A DNA stretch of 64,000 nucleotides from Enterovibrio sp045679545 (lineage in GTDB: Bacteria; Pseudomonadota; Gammaproteobacteria; Enterobacterales; Vibrionaceae): contig NZ_CP166195.1 of NCBI RefSeq assembly GCF_045679545.1, positions 1,054,001 to 1,118,000 on the forward strand, in the 5' to 3' direction. This document shows, piece after piece, positions 43,722 through 52,709 of this stretch (position 1 is its first letter; each line of letters opens with the position of its first letter). The notes beneath the pieces were generated by a model, which ran no database searches, was not told the origin of the DNA, and saw nothing but the letters and a program-made list of their open reading frames with translations. The translations under genes were made by a program, and so were the position numbers.

Positions 43722-45152
43722 CTACAAATCACGTTCAACACTTGATTCACGTGGTTCACTGTCATCTGTTTTCCAAATCGTCCAACCCATCACACCAAAC
43801 AAAATGGTGACTAACGGCGATAGCACACAAAAGAAATTAAACGGCAAGTAAGCCAGTGTTGCAACGCCCAAGGTGGCGGCTTGATAAGCGCCCCCTGAGT
43901 TCCACGGTACAAGGTTGGCAGTGACGGTTGCGGAATCTTCCACGGCGCGTGAAAGGTTCTCTGGTGCCAGACCACGTTCTCGATATGCTTCTGCATAACT
44001 TCGTGCTGTCATGACAATCGCCATGTATTGGTCACAAAGAATCAGGTTTGCGCCGATTGCCGTCAGTACCGTCGACACGATCAATGATCCTGTGGATTTG
44101 GCGGCGGCCAGAATTTTGTCGGCGATAACGCGAAGCTGGTTGGTTCGTTCCATCACACCACCAAACATCATGGCGACGATGATCAAGCTGATGGTGTACA
44201 TCATGGAATCCATACCACCGCGAGAGAGCAAGGAATCCACATCAGATACGCCTGTTTCAGCGCTATAGCCCCCAAAGGCGACACTGGCGATCGCGTTGTA
44301 ATCCGCACCTTGTAAACTTGCTGCACAAATGGCACCTGCAATCACACCGAGTGCAATACCGGGGATGGCGGGCATTTTTTTATATGAGACGACAAGGACA
44401 ATCAGAAGAGGAAGGAATAACACAGGGTTGATAAAGAAAGAGTTGTCTAAGGTCGTCAAAATGGTATTGATGCGCTCAATATTGCCACCACTGGCGCTGT
44501 ATTGCAGGCCGAGCACCGTTTCGATTATCAAGGTTATCGTTATCGTCACCCCGGTGGTGTAGGACATGTGCTTGATGTGGGTAAACAAGTCAGTTCCCGC
44601 CATGGCGGGCGCGAGGTTAGTGGTATCAGATAATGGTGACATTTTGTCACCGAAGTAGGCGCCAGAGAGCACTGCACCAGCAACAATGGGTAGTGGGAAA
44701 TCTAGCCCGCCGCCAACACCCATCAGTGCCACCCCAATTGTCCCTGTTGTGCCCCAGCTTGTCCCCGTCGCCAAAGACGTCACGGCACAGATGAGGACGC
44801 AGGCAGGGAGGAAAACTTCAGGAGCAAGGATTTTAAGGCCGTAGTAAATCAGTGTGGGCACCACACCCGCGAGTATCCAAACACCAATGAGCGAGCCGAC
44901 GATCATCAGAATAATCATCGCGGGGAGAGCATTGTAAATGCCGTTCACCATGCCTGCTTGAATGTCTTTCCACGTAAACCCGCAACGAAGCGCGATGATG
45001 CAAGCCACGATAACGCCCAATAGCATTGGGATTTGTGGATCAAGCCCGTACATGACAATCGACACACTGATACCGAGAACGAGTGACATTAGCGAGATAA
45101 TGGCTTCCCATAAGTGCGGCGCTCGTGCGCCTTTAGGAATATCCGTCTTCAT
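43722..45152 (-). CDS. NhaC-family sodium/proton antiporter
   Basis: 476 residues from the ATG at 45152, which has GGAGG four bases upstream; the frame extends further but without a ribosome-binding site. About 11-12 membrane helices, with the NhaC features TSLATGTSWGTTGTIGVALMGVG, GAYFGDKMSPLSDTTNLAPAMAG and AIGANLILCDQYMAIV. It should exchange sodium for protons across the inner membrane. It converges on dddD. A role in recycling sodium brought in with DMSP is possible but unproven; some NhaC-family members carry other substrates. Confidence 0.88.
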   Translation of the reverse strand: MKTDIPKGARAPHLWEAIISLMSLVLGISVSIVMYGLDPQIPMLLGVIVACIIALRCGFTWKDIQAGMVNGIYNALPAMIILMIVGSLIGVWILAGVVPTLIYYGLKILAPEVFLPACVLICAVTSLATGTSWGTTGTIGVALMGVGGGLDFPLPIVAGAVLSGAYFGDKMSPLSDTTNLAPAMAGTDLFTHIKHMSYTTGVTITITLIIETVLGLQYSASGGNIERINTILTTLDNSFFINPVLFLPLLIVLVVSYKKMPAIPGIALGVIAGAICAASLQGADYNAIASVAFGGYSAETGVSDVDSLLSRGGMDSMMYTISLIIVAMMFGGVMERTNQLRVIADKILAAAKSTGSLIVSTVLTAIGANLILCDQYMAIVMTARSYAEAYRERGLAPENLSRAVEDSATVTANLVPWNSGGAYQAATLGVATLAYLPFNFFCVLSPLVTILFGVMGWTIWKTDDSEPRESSVERDL

Positions 45153-45568
45153 GTTACCTCCAGTTATTTTGTTTTTTTGATCTGAAAGAACCGAGAACTC
45201 GTCGCGTGAAAAATGGATTCTAAGCAAAAGAAGATCCACGCAGAGAGAAAGCGATTTCTTAGATGATGCACGGATGTAGACGAGCCGTACCTTGGACTGA
45301 ATTCAGTCGGGTACCACTTTTCTCGTTTTTGGCGGGAGATCGTATCCGTCATTGGAAACCCTCTTTGGTGGCATCTTTCAATGCGCCAAAGAAAACAACA
45401 CATGCGTATTATTGTTAGAGGGGAGAACCCTCAGTGTTTTTTGACTAAGTCACTTCAGACTATGTGTCATGTGGCCCAAAGGGGGTGTTGTAGAAGCGAG
45501 ACGTGCAGAGGTTTTCCTACATTGGGGCAATGTAGGATGTGCATTTCTGTTGAAAGCGAGAGATAGCG
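45153..45568. other. Intergenic region between nhaC and a gene remnant
   Basis: About 415 bases without a credible gene. A long palindrome, listed next, lies upstream of nhaC and is the only marked structure. The plus-strand frame at 45381-45566 is cysteine-rich, has no ribosome-binding site and is probably chance. Confidence 0.5.
45287..45315. promoter_or_regulatory. Palindromic candidate operator upstream of nhaC
   Basis: The core GACTGAATTCAGTC (45295-45308) is a perfect 14-bp palindrome. Flanking GTACC at 45287 and GGTAC at 45310 extend the symmetry. It lies about 135 bases before the nhaC ATG. The binding protein is unknown. Confidence 0.55.
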
Positions 45569-45706
45569 TTATGATTCAGAGTGCTTAGCCCGTTGACCAA
45601 TGCGCGCGAGGTGGGTCGATACAAAGGCATTGCTGTCTTTCAAATCGTCGCCAAGGGCGCGATCTAAACCGATGTGTGCAAACCCAATTAGGCTGGCACA
45701 GGTGAC
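45569..45706 (-). pseudogene. Remnant of a DUF4260-family gene (C-terminal end only)
   Basis: On the minus strand a frame ending at 45569 reads CASLIGFAHIGLDRALGDDL then NAFVSTHLARIGQR and a stop. This matches the conserved C terminus of DUF4260 membrane proteins (the pattern AHIGxDRxLG followed by FxxTHLxRIG). Only about 45 codons remain; the N-terminal three-quarters with the membrane helices are missing, replaced upstream by the end of an unrelated gene. Confidence 0.6.
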
Positions 45707-45747
45707 CGCAGGCGGAGGAAAAAATAGGCTTAGGGCGAGTTGGACGG

Positions 45748-46416
45748 TTAGTGGAGAACTGCCATATTGGTGAACGTCATGCTCTCGCAGATCTCGATGG
45801 CCTGCATGTAGTCGGCTTCATCGTCGACATAGATACCAAGTTGTATGTAGCTTGAGTGCGAGAACACGAAGCAATACACAGAGGCAACGCTGTAGTCGTT
45901 GGTTTCTTCAAACAAACGATAACGATAAAAAATCAGACCATCTTTCTCCGTTTGATGCACGTCGAACGCCTTTTCAGCTTGTTCTTCGACCACCCAAGCC
46001 ATTGCGTCCTGTTGCGTTTCACCGTAGTCAATATCCCAAACTGAGCACCAAATGGTCAGCCCTGATTTCCAGATGACTAAGTCTTCATCTTCAATTTTGG
46101 TCTGAAAAGTTGACGGCAGCGTGACAGCCCATTCGTCTGTAAGAGGGTAATCGCCTGAGACTGTGGGGTATTCGTTATGATCGAGCATGTCAGTAAAATG
46201 CCTACGGCTATAAAATGAAAAGAGGTTGTTTGGGTATAGAAGCCTATCATTGAAGGCGCTCTGCCGTCTCTTAATACAATATATTTGTGCCACAACATGG
46301 GCTTGGTCTTGTTTTATGTCTACCCGAGCAACCTGCGATAACCCCTTAAAGTGAAATAGCTCAAATTTCCCTGCCAATGATCGACTGGTTTGACGATCAA
46401 AATCACAGGTCTTCAT
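45748..46416 (-). CDS. Hypothetical protein divergent from the ribose operon
   Basis: 222 residues, no signal peptide or membrane segment. The C-terminal 140 residues are compact and slightly acidic (LTDEWAVTLPSTFQTKIEDE, IWKSGLTIWCSVWD, EQAEKAFDVHQTEKDGLIFY), suggesting a soluble globular domain. I do not recognise the family. The ATG at 46416 lies 16 bases from the first RbsR-type operator, so RbsR might also affect this gene. A shorter start further in is possible, because no strong ribosome-binding site is seen. Confidence 0.65.
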   Translation of the reverse strand: MKTCDFDRQTSRSLAGKFELFHFKGLSQVARVDIKQDQAHVVAQIYCIKRRQSAFNDRLLYPNNLFSFYSRRHFTDMLDHNEYPTVSGDYPLTDEWAVTLPSTFQTKIEDEDLVIWKSGLTIWCSVWDIDYGETQQDAMAWVVEEQAEKAFDVHQTEKDGLIFYRYRLFEETNDYSVASVYCFVFSHSSYIQLGIYVDDEADYMQAIEICESMTFTNMAVLH

Positions 46417-46431
46417 TTCAGATAAAGACCC

Positions 46432-46447
46432 ATCGAAACGTTTCGAT
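46432..46447. promoter_or_regulatory. RbsR-type operator 1
   Basis: ATCGAAACGTTTCGAT is a perfect 16-bp palindrome with the CGAAACGTTTCG core of E. coli RbsR sites. Confidence 0.85.
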
Positions 46448-46454
46448 TATTGTC

Positions 46455-46470
46455 AGCGAAACGTTTCGAT
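46455..46470. promoter_or_regulatory. RbsR-type operator 2
   Basis: AGCGAAACGTTTCGAT repeats the same core, centred 23 bp from the first copy, about 80 bases before rbsD. Confidence 0.85.
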
Positions 46471-46548
46471 GGTCTTGAGATTTAGAGCGTCATCGGCAAA
46501 TAAAAAAACTTCACTTTGCGCGAATCATCGCGGTGACAAGGTAAAAGA

Positions 46549-46968
46549 ATGAAAAAAAGTACCCTGCTTAATTCAGACATTGCGCATTTAGTTTCCACAT
46601 TAGGGCATACCGACGAATACACCATTTGTGACGCTGGCTTACCCATTCCCCAGCATGTGCCTCGTATCGACTTGGCGTTAACCCATGGCGTTCCCAGCTT
46701 TCTGGAAACGGTGCGCGTGGTGCTGACTGAATCCCAAATTGAAGGTGTGATCATGGCAGAAGAGTTCGCTTCGGTGAGCCCGGAATGCCACGCGGCGTTG
46801 CTCAACGAAATCAAACAAGAAGAAGCGCGTTGTGGCAAAAGTATCGCCATTCAATACCTGTCTCACGAGGCATTTAAACAACGTACCCATAGCAGCCACG
46901 CGGTGATTCGCACGGGAGAATGCACGCCCTATGCGAACGTCATTTTCCAAGCTGGCGTTGTGTTCTGA
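46549..46968 (+). CDS. rbsD: D-ribose pyranase RbsD
   Basis: 139 residues, the standard RbsD length. The family pattern is clear: MKKSTLLNSDIAHLVSTLGH with the catalytic His, DAGLPIP, and RTGECTPYANVIFQAGVVF at the C terminus. It converts the pyranose to the furanose form of ribose for the kinase. First gene of the operon, 79 bases downstream of two RbsR-type operators. Confidence 0.95.
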   Translation: MKKSTLLNSDIAHLVSTLGHTDEYTICDAGLPIPQHVPRIDLALTHGVPSFLETVRVVLTESQIEGVIMAEEFASVSPECHAALLNEIKQEEARCGKSIAIQYLSHEAFKQRTHSSHAVIRTGECTPYANVIFQAGVVF

Positions 46969-46991
46969 TCCGAGCGAAATGAGGACAAACC

Positions 46992-48497
46992 ATGACTCAA
47001 GCAATATTGCAGCTCAACGAAATTGAAAAAGCCTTTCCCGGTGTGAAAGCCTTGGATAAGGCGAGCCTGAATGTTTACCCCGGACGCGTGATGGCGCTGA
47101 TGGGCGAAAATGGCGCGGGAAAATCGACGCTGATGAAAGTGCTGACGGGTATTTACAAACTCGATGGGGGGACGATTCATTATGAGGGCAAGCCTGCAGC
47201 GTTCAAAGGCCCGCGTGATTCTCAACAAGCTGGTATCAGTATTATTCACCAAGAACTGAACCTGATCCCTGACCTAACCATCGCCGAAAATATTTTTCTT
47301 GGCCGTGAACTCACGAGCGCGTTTGGTCGCGTTTTGTGGAGCGAGATGTTCGCAGAAGCGGATAAGTTACTCGCGCGTTTGAATGTGAAACACAGCTCGA
47401 AAACACGGCTTGGTGCGTTAAGTTTGGGCGAACAGCAAATGGTGGAAATTGCCAAAGCGCTGTCGTTCCAATCCAAAGTCATCATCATGGATGAACCAAC
47501 GGATGCGTTGACGGACACCGAAACCGAATCCCTGTTTTCCGTGATTAATGAGCTTCGCGACCAAGGTTGCGGCATCGTTTACATCTCCCATCGTCTCAAA
47601 GAAATTTTCACCATTTGTGATGACATTACCGTGCTACGTGATGGCAAATTTATCGGCGAATGCCTCGTGGCAGATACCGATGAAGACGGCCTGATTGAAA
47701 TGATGGTGGGGCGCAAACTCGAAGAGCAATATCCACGCATTGCTGTGACGCATGGTGATACTTGCCTAGAGGTGATGGGCGTATCTGGTCCAGGTGTGAA
47801 AGCGGTGAGTTTTACCCTTAAACGCGGGGAGATTTTGGGCGTATCTGGCTTGATGGGCGCAGGGCGTACTGAGCTGATGAAAGTGATTTACGGTGCGCTG
47901 CCTTTGCACGGTGGCGACATCAAGCTCAATGGCAAGTTGGTTAACCCAATCAGCCCGCGTGATGGCCTTGTCAATGGCATTGCGTATATCTCAGAAGACC
48001 GTAAAGGCGATGGGCTTATTCTTGGCCTTTCCGTGAAAGAGAACATGTCTATTTGCTCGCTCGATCAGCTGAGCAAAGGCATGCAAATCAATCACAGCGA
48101 CGAAGTGATCGCGGTGGATGATTTTATTCAACTTTTCAATATAAAAACCCCAAGCCGAGACCAACTCATTGGCAATCTTTCCGGCGGTAATCAGCAAAAA
48201 GTGGCAATAGCCAAAGGCCTGATGACCAAGCCTCGTGTCCTCATTCTCGACGAGCCAACTCGCGGTGTAGATGTGGGGGCGAAGAAAGAAATTTATCAAC
48301 TGATTAACCGATTCAAAAGTGAAGGCACCAGCATCATTTTGGTGTCGTCAGACATGCCAGAAGTGCTTGGCATGAGCGACCGCATCATGGTGATGCATGA
48401 AGGTCGTATTACCGGTGAGTTTGACGCCAAAGAAGCCAACCAAGAAACACTACTCGCTTGCGCGGTAGGTAAACACGTTAAGAAGGATGCAGCATGA
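46992..48497 (+). CDS. rbsA: Ribose ABC importer, ATP-binding protein RbsA
   Basis: 501 residues with two ABC domains, as in all sugar importers of this class. The first Walker A is GENGAGKST with LSLGEQQMVEIAKAL and IIMDEPTDALTDTE; the second half has a degenerate P-loop (GLMGAGRTELMK) and LSGGNQQKVAIAKGL with LILDEPTRGVDVGAK. It drives ribose import. A GAGGACAAACC leader gives the ribosome-binding site; it overlaps rbsC by 4 bases. Confidence 0.96.
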   Translation: MTQAILQLNEIEKAFPGVKALDKASLNVYPGRVMALMGENGAGKSTLMKVLTGIYKLDGGTIHYEGKPAAFKGPRDSQQAGISIIHQELNLIPDLTIAENIFLGRELTSAFGRVLWSEMFAEADKLLARLNVKHSSKTRLGALSLGEQQMVEIAKALSFQSKVIIMDEPTDALTDTETESLFSVINELRDQGCGIVYISHRLKEIFTICDDITVLRDGKFIGECLVADTDEDGLIEMMVGRKLEEQYPRIAVTHGDTCLEVMGVSGPGVKAVSFTLKRGEILGVSGLMGAGRTELMKVIYGALPLHGGDIKLNGKLVNPISPRDGLVNGIAYISEDRKGDGLILGLSVKENMSICSLDQLSKGMQINHSDEVIAVDDFIQLFNIKTPSRDQLIGNLSGGNQQKVAIAKGLMTKPRVLILDEPTRGVDVGAKKEIYQLINRFKSEGTSIILVSSDMPEVLGMSDRIMVMHEGRITGEFDAKEANQETLLACAVGKHVKKDAA

Positions 48498-49474
48498 GTA
48501 GCAACGCCGTAACCCAATCCGATTCTGATAACAAAAAACTGTTTAGCAAAGCGTGGTTGATTGAACAAAAATCCCTGATCGCATTGCTGCTCTTGATTGC
48601 CGTGGTGTCGTTTCTAAACCCGAACTTTTTCACCGTCGACAACATTCTGAACATTCTGCGCCAGACGTCGATTAACGCCATTATTGCGGTAGGGATGACG
48701 CTGGTTATCCTCACGGCCGGCATTGATTTGAGTGTTGGATCAGTGCTCGCGCTTTGTGGCGCGTTTGCCGCCAGCTTGATTGCCATGGAAGTGCCTGTGC
48801 TGGTGGCGGTGCCAACGGCATTGTTTGCAGGCGCCGTGTTAGGTGCCATCAGCGGCATCATCATTGCCAAAGGCAAGGTGCAAGCCTTTATAGCGACCTT
48901 GGTCACCATGACACTGTTGCGCGGTGTGACCATGGTGTACACCGAAGGTCGTCCTATTTCGACAGGCTTTACCGACACGGCTGATGCATTTGCATGGTTT
49001 GGTACGGGCTACGCGATCGGTATTCCTGTCCCTGTGTGGCTGATGGTGGTGGTGTTTGCTGCGGTTTGGTATTTGCTTAACCACACTCGTTTTGGCCGAT
49101 ACATCTATGCGCTGGGTGGCAACGAATCTGCCACGCGTCTATCGGGTATTGATGTCGATAAAGTCAAAATTGGTGCCTATGCGATTTGTGGTTTTCTGGC
49201 AGCGCTAGCAGGCATTATCGTCACCTCGCGTCTGTCTTCTGCGCAACCGACGGCGGGTATGGGCTATGAGCTAGATGCCATTGCTGCGGTTGTTCTTGGC
49301 GGCACCAGCTTGATGGGCGGCAAAGGCCGCATCATGGGTACCTTGATTGGTGCACTGATCATCGGCTTCCTCAACAACGCGTTGAACCTGTTAGATGTTT
49401 CCTCCTACTTCCAAATGATTGCCAAAGCCGTGGTGATATTGGCGGCGGTCATGGTTGATAACAAAAATAAGTAA
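48494..49474 (+). CDS. rbsC: Ribose ABC importer, permease RbsC
   Basis: 326 residues with 8-10 membrane helices. Matches RbsC: RQTSINAIIAVGMTLVILTAGIDLSVGS, TLVTMTLLRGVTMVYTEGRPIS and YALGGNESATRLSGIDVDKVK. It forms the membrane channel with RbsA. Translationally coupled to rbsA (ATGA overlap). Confidence 0.96.
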   Translation: MSSNAVTQSDSDNKKLFSKAWLIEQKSLIALLLLIAVVSFLNPNFFTVDNILNILRQTSINAIIAVGMTLVILTAGIDLSVGSVLALCGAFAASLIAMEVPVLVAVPTALFAGAVLGAISGIIIAKGKVQAFIATLVTMTLLRGVTMVYTEGRPISTGFTDTADAFAWFGTGYAIGIPVPVWLMVVVFAAVWYLLNHTRFGRYIYALGGNESATRLSGIDVDKVKIGAYAICGFLAALAGIIVTSRLSSAQPTAGMGYELDAIAAVVLGGTSLMGGKGRIMGTLIGALIIGFLNNALNLLDVSSYFQMIAKAVVILAAVMVDNKNK

Positions 49475-49510
49475 CACTCCCATTTTTGCTCAAACGAACG
49501 TGTAGAACAC

Positions 49511-49536
49511 GCGCCTGAACCCTACCTCTCAGGCGC
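49511..49536 (+). other. Hairpin between rbsC and rbsB
   Basis: GCGCCTGA (49511-49518) pairs with TCAGGCGC (49529-49536) around a 10-base loop, without a T-run. Likely a message-stabilising structure before the highly expressed binding-protein gene. Confidence 0.7.
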
Positions 49537-49573
49537 GACTTAAAACAAAAAAGAGACTAAAAAGGAACGTAAA

Positions 49574-50452
49574 ATGAAAAAATTATCGCTATTGATCTCC
49601 GCGGCTTTGCTGTCTTCAACCGCTTCTGTTACCGCACATGCGCAAGACACCATGGCCATTGTATTATCCACGTTGAACAACCCATTTTTCGTGACCATGA
49701 AAGATGGGGCGGAAGCCAAAGCACAAGAGCTGGGTTACGAGCTGATTGTTTTGGACTCGCAGAACGACCCAAGTAAAGAGCTTTCAAACGTGGAAGATCT
49801 GACGGTGCGCGGTGTGAAAGCCATTTTGATTAACCCAACCGATTCAGCGGCAGTGTCAAACGCCATTCGTATCGCGAATCGCAGCGGTATTCCTGTCTTT
49901 ACCTTGGATCGCGGCGCAGCACGCGGTGAAGTGGTTAGCCACATTGCGTCTGACAACGTGCTAGGCGGCGAAATGGCGGGGCGCTATATCGTCGAAAAAG
50001 TCGGCGAGAAAGCCAAAGTGATTCAGCTAGAAGGCATTGCGGGCACATCCGCGGCGCGCGAGCGTGGCGAAGGTTTTGCCAATGCGGTTAAAGCCAGCCA
50101 AATGGAATTGTTAGCAAGCCAACCTGCGGATTTCGACCGCACCAAAGGCTTGAACGTGATGGAAAACATGCTAGCTGCCAACCCTGATGTGCAAGCGGTG
50201 TTTGCGCAGAACGATGAAATGGCGTTGGGTGCATTACGCGCTGTTCAGGCTTCTGGCAAAGACATTCTGATCGTTGGGTTTGATGGTACAGACGATGGTA
50301 TTGCTGCGGTAAAACGTGGCAAGCTAGGTGCTACCGTTGCTCAGCAACCTGACCTTATTGGTGCTATCGGTGTTGAGATGGCTGACAAAATGCTGAAAGG
50401 TGAAGCGGTTGAGAAATCAATTCCCGTGCCTTTGAAAGTGATTACTCAGTAA
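49574..50452 (+). CDS. rbsB: Ribose ABC importer, periplasmic binding protein RbsB
   Basis: 292 residues with a signal peptide (MKKLSLLISAALLSSTASVTAHA). The mature part matches RbsB: MAIVLSTLNNPFFVTMKDGA, VIQLEGIAGTSAARERGEGF and FAQNDEMALGALRAVQASG. It captures D-ribose in the periplasm and may also feed a chemoreceptor in vibrios, as in other bacteria. It is separated from rbsC by a 99-base gap with a hairpin. Confidence 0.95.
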   Translation: MKKLSLLISAALLSSTASVTAHAQDTMAIVLSTLNNPFFVTMKDGAEAKAQELGYELIVLDSQNDPSKELSNVEDLTVRGVKAILINPTDSAAVSNAIRIANRSGIPVFTLDRGAARGEVVSHIASDNVLGGEMAGRYIVEKVGEKAKVIQLEGIAGTSAARERGEGFANAVKASQMELLASQPADFDRTKGLNVMENMLAANPDVQAVFAQNDEMALGALRAVQASGKDILIVGFDGTDDGIAAVKRGKLGATVAQQPDLIGAIGVEMADKMLKGEAVEKSIPVPLKVITQ

Positions 50453-50475
50453 TTGCTGAATTAATCACTAGCGGG

Positions 50476-50528
50476 TCTTCTCTTTTCGATTTATAAGCAT
50501 TGGTTTACCGCCAATCGAGAAGAGAAGA
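50476..50528 (+). other. Long hairpin between rbsB and rbsK
   Basis: A 15-bp stem (TCTTCTCTTTTCGAT at 50476 and ATCGAGAAGAGAAGA at 50514, one wobble pair) with an inner TTGG/CCAA stem. It lacks a T-run, so it looks like a transcript-processing or stabilising structure that raises rbsB message above rbsK. Confidence 0.75.
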
Positions 50529-50685
50529 TTCCTATTCCATGCAAAACAGAGCATCAACTGCGACGTGACACCGGCAAAGAATGAGAGAGCCGAACGATTT
50601 AGGGTTTGGGAATGCAAACATTAAATCCTTCCGTTTTCCTGCTAAATACAACAACAAGGCTTTTAGATAAGCCGAGGATAGTGCA

Positions 50686-51621
50686 ATGAACAAGTTAGTG
50701 GTTTTGGGTAGTGTTAATGCCGATCATGTGCTTCAAGTCCCTTCTTTTCCTCGCCCTGGTGAAACGCTTCACGGCCGCAGTTACCAAGTGATCCCTGGTG
50801 GGAAGGGCGCAAATCAAGCGGTTGCTGCAGCACGTTTAGAGGCGGATATTGGTTTCATCGCTTGCGTGGGCGATGACCCGTTTGGCGTGAATATTCGTGA
50901 GAGCTTTAAATGTGATGGTATTAACATCGCGGGCGTGAAAATGCAGGCGGATTGCCCAACGGGCATTGCGATGATTCAAGTGTCTGACAGCGGTGAAAAC
51001 AGCATTTGTATCTCTGCTGAAGCCAACGCCAAACTCACCGCTGACGCCATTGAACCGGATTTGACGCGTATTCGTCAGGCGGATTACTTGTTAATGCAGT
51101 TAGAAACGCCACTGGACGGTATCGAACGGGCTGCACAGGTGGCGAAAGGTCATGGTACAAAAGTCATTTTAAACCCTGCTCCAGCACGTGAATTACCTGA
51201 GCGTTTGTTGGCCTGCGTGGACATTATTACCCCTAACGAAACCGAAGCTGAAGTGCTGACAGGCATCAAAGTCGACGATGAAACGTCTGCCAAGCTTGCT
51301 GCTGACAAACTGCATGACAAAGGGATCGAAACTGTGATGATCACCTTGGGTGCGAAAGGTGTTTATGTTAGCCATCAAAACGCCAGCCAGCAAAACGAAG
51401 GCAAAATTATTCCAGGGTTTCGCGTAGAAGCGACAGATACTACTGCGGCAGGTGATACTTTTAATGGCGCATTCGTGACTGGTCTAATGGAGTCTATGCC
51501 TTTAGAATCAGCGATTAAGTTTGCGCACGCAGCGGCAGCTATATCTGTCACGCGCTTTGGCGCACAAACCTCCATACCCACTCGTGATGAAGTTGACGCA
51601 TTTTTAATGCGCCACGAATAG
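50686..51621 (+). CDS. rbsK: Ribokinase RbsK
   Basis: 311 residues, PfkB family. MNKLVVLGSVNADHVLQV at the start, the GGKGANQAVAAARL sugar-site motif, and the ATP/catalytic motif DTTAAGDTFNGAFVTGL with the catalytic Asp near the C terminus. It phosphorylates D-ribose to ribose 5-phosphate. It follows rbsB after a gap of 230 bases with a hairpin, and precedes rbsR by 41 bases. Confidence 0.96.
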   Translation: MNKLVVLGSVNADHVLQVPSFPRPGETLHGRSYQVIPGGKGANQAVAAARLEADIGFIACVGDDPFGVNIRESFKCDGINIAGVKMQADCPTGIAMIQVSDSGENSICISAEANAKLTADAIEPDLTRIRQADYLLMQLETPLDGIERAAQVAKGHGTKVILNPAPARELPERLLACVDIITPNETEAEVLTGIKVDDETSAKLAADKLHDKGIETVMITLGAKGVYVSHQNASQQNEGKIIPGFRVEATDTTAAGDTFNGAFVTGLMESMPLESAIKFAHAAAAISVTRFGAQTSIPTRDEVDAFLMRHE

Positions 51622-51662
51622 CGGCGAAGAGTAAAAGCAAGAGCGAATGCAAAGGAGATCGC

Positions 51663-52676
51663 ATGGCAACAATGAAAGACATCGCGAAGTTAGCCGGTGT
51701 TTCCACCTCTACCGTTAGCCATGTGATCAACAAAACGCGTTTTGTCAGTGATGAAATTGCAGAACGCGTGAATTCAGCCGCCAAAGAACTCAAATACTAT
51801 GCGCCGTCTGCGCTGGCTCGAAGCCTCAAAATCAGTCGCACCAACACCTTTGGCATGATAGTGACCACCTCGACTAACCCCTTTTTCGGCGAAGTGGTCA
51901 AAGGGGTTGAACGCAGTTGTTATCTGGCTGGCTATAACCTGATTTTGTGTAACACCGAAGGCGATGCTAAGCGCATGAAAGCCTCCATTGAAACCTTGAT
52001 GCAAAAGCGCGTCGACGGCTTTATCTTGATGTGTTCAACGCTGGAGGGCGAATACACAGAGGTGTTAGAACGCCTAAGTAGTGTGCCTGTGGTGGTGATG
52101 GACTGGGGCCCGATTTCATTGCCTTGCGACAAAATCCAAGATAACTCTTTGCGCGGCGGTTATCTTGCGACCAAACACTTGATAGAAAAAGGCCACAAAG
52201 ATATCGGCTGCATCACTGGGCCGCTGATTAAACATCAAGCCAAAATGCGTTACGAAGGATTTAAGCGCGCGATGAAAGAAGCTCAGCTTCCAATCAAATC
52301 ACACTGGGTTGTCGAAGGCGACTTCGAATGTGAGGGCGGTTATCAAGCGCTTGAGCAATTTCAGAATGGTGCCAGTATGCCCAGTGCCATTTTTGCCGGA
52401 AACGACATGATGGCGATGGGGCTAATGAATGCCGCACAAGCTCATGGGATTAGCGTTCCTGATGATCTTTCTATCATGGGATACGATGACATCCACATCG
52501 CGAAATATATGTCGCCGTCGCTTTCTACCGTTCACCAGCCCAAATATCGCTTAGGCAAAGCGGCGGTCGATGCGCTTATACAGCGCATTAATCACAAAGA
52601 CAGCGAACGCCAAATTGTCGAGTTAGAACCTGCCGTCGTTGAGCGTTGCTCCGTCGCGCAATATGTCGTCGCGTAA
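51663..52676 (+). CDS. rbsR: Ribose operon repressor RbsR (LacI family)
   Basis: 337 residues. LacI-type helix-turn-helix TMKDIAKLAGVSTSTVSHVIN and the hinge SALARSLKISRTNTFGMIV; the sensor domain resembles the ribose-binding protein fold. It should bind the CGAAACGTTTCG operators before rbsD and be released by ribose. Last gene of the ribose operon, so it is autoregulated; the patatin gene follows 33 bases later and may be read with it. Confidence 0.94.
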   Translation: MATMKDIAKLAGVSTSTVSHVINKTRFVSDEIAERVNSAAKELKYYAPSALARSLKISRTNTFGMIVTTSTNPFFGEVVKGVERSCYLAGYNLILCNTEGDAKRMKASIETLMQKRVDGFILMCSTLEGEYTEVLERLSSVPVVVMDWGPISLPCDKIQDNSLRGGYLATKHLIEKGHKDIGCITGPLIKHQAKMRYEGFKRAMKEAQLPIKSHWVVEGDFECEGGYQALEQFQNGASMPSAIFAGNDMMAMGLMNAAQAHGISVPDDLSIMGYDDIHIAKYMSPSLSTVHQPKYRLGKAAVDALIQRINHKDSERQIVELEPAVVERCSVAQYVVA

Positions 52677-52709
52677 ACGCTTAGTCGCGCAATAACGGGG
52701 GGAGTAGCC

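Noticed and set aside
45381..45566. Cysteine-rich plus-strand frame of 61 codons
   Set aside because: No ribosome-binding site, no domain, and position in an otherwise non-coding stretch; probably chance.
46395..46416. Possible CRP site near ATCAAAATCACA before the ribose operon
   Set aside because: Only the right half (TCACA) fits; the left half does not.
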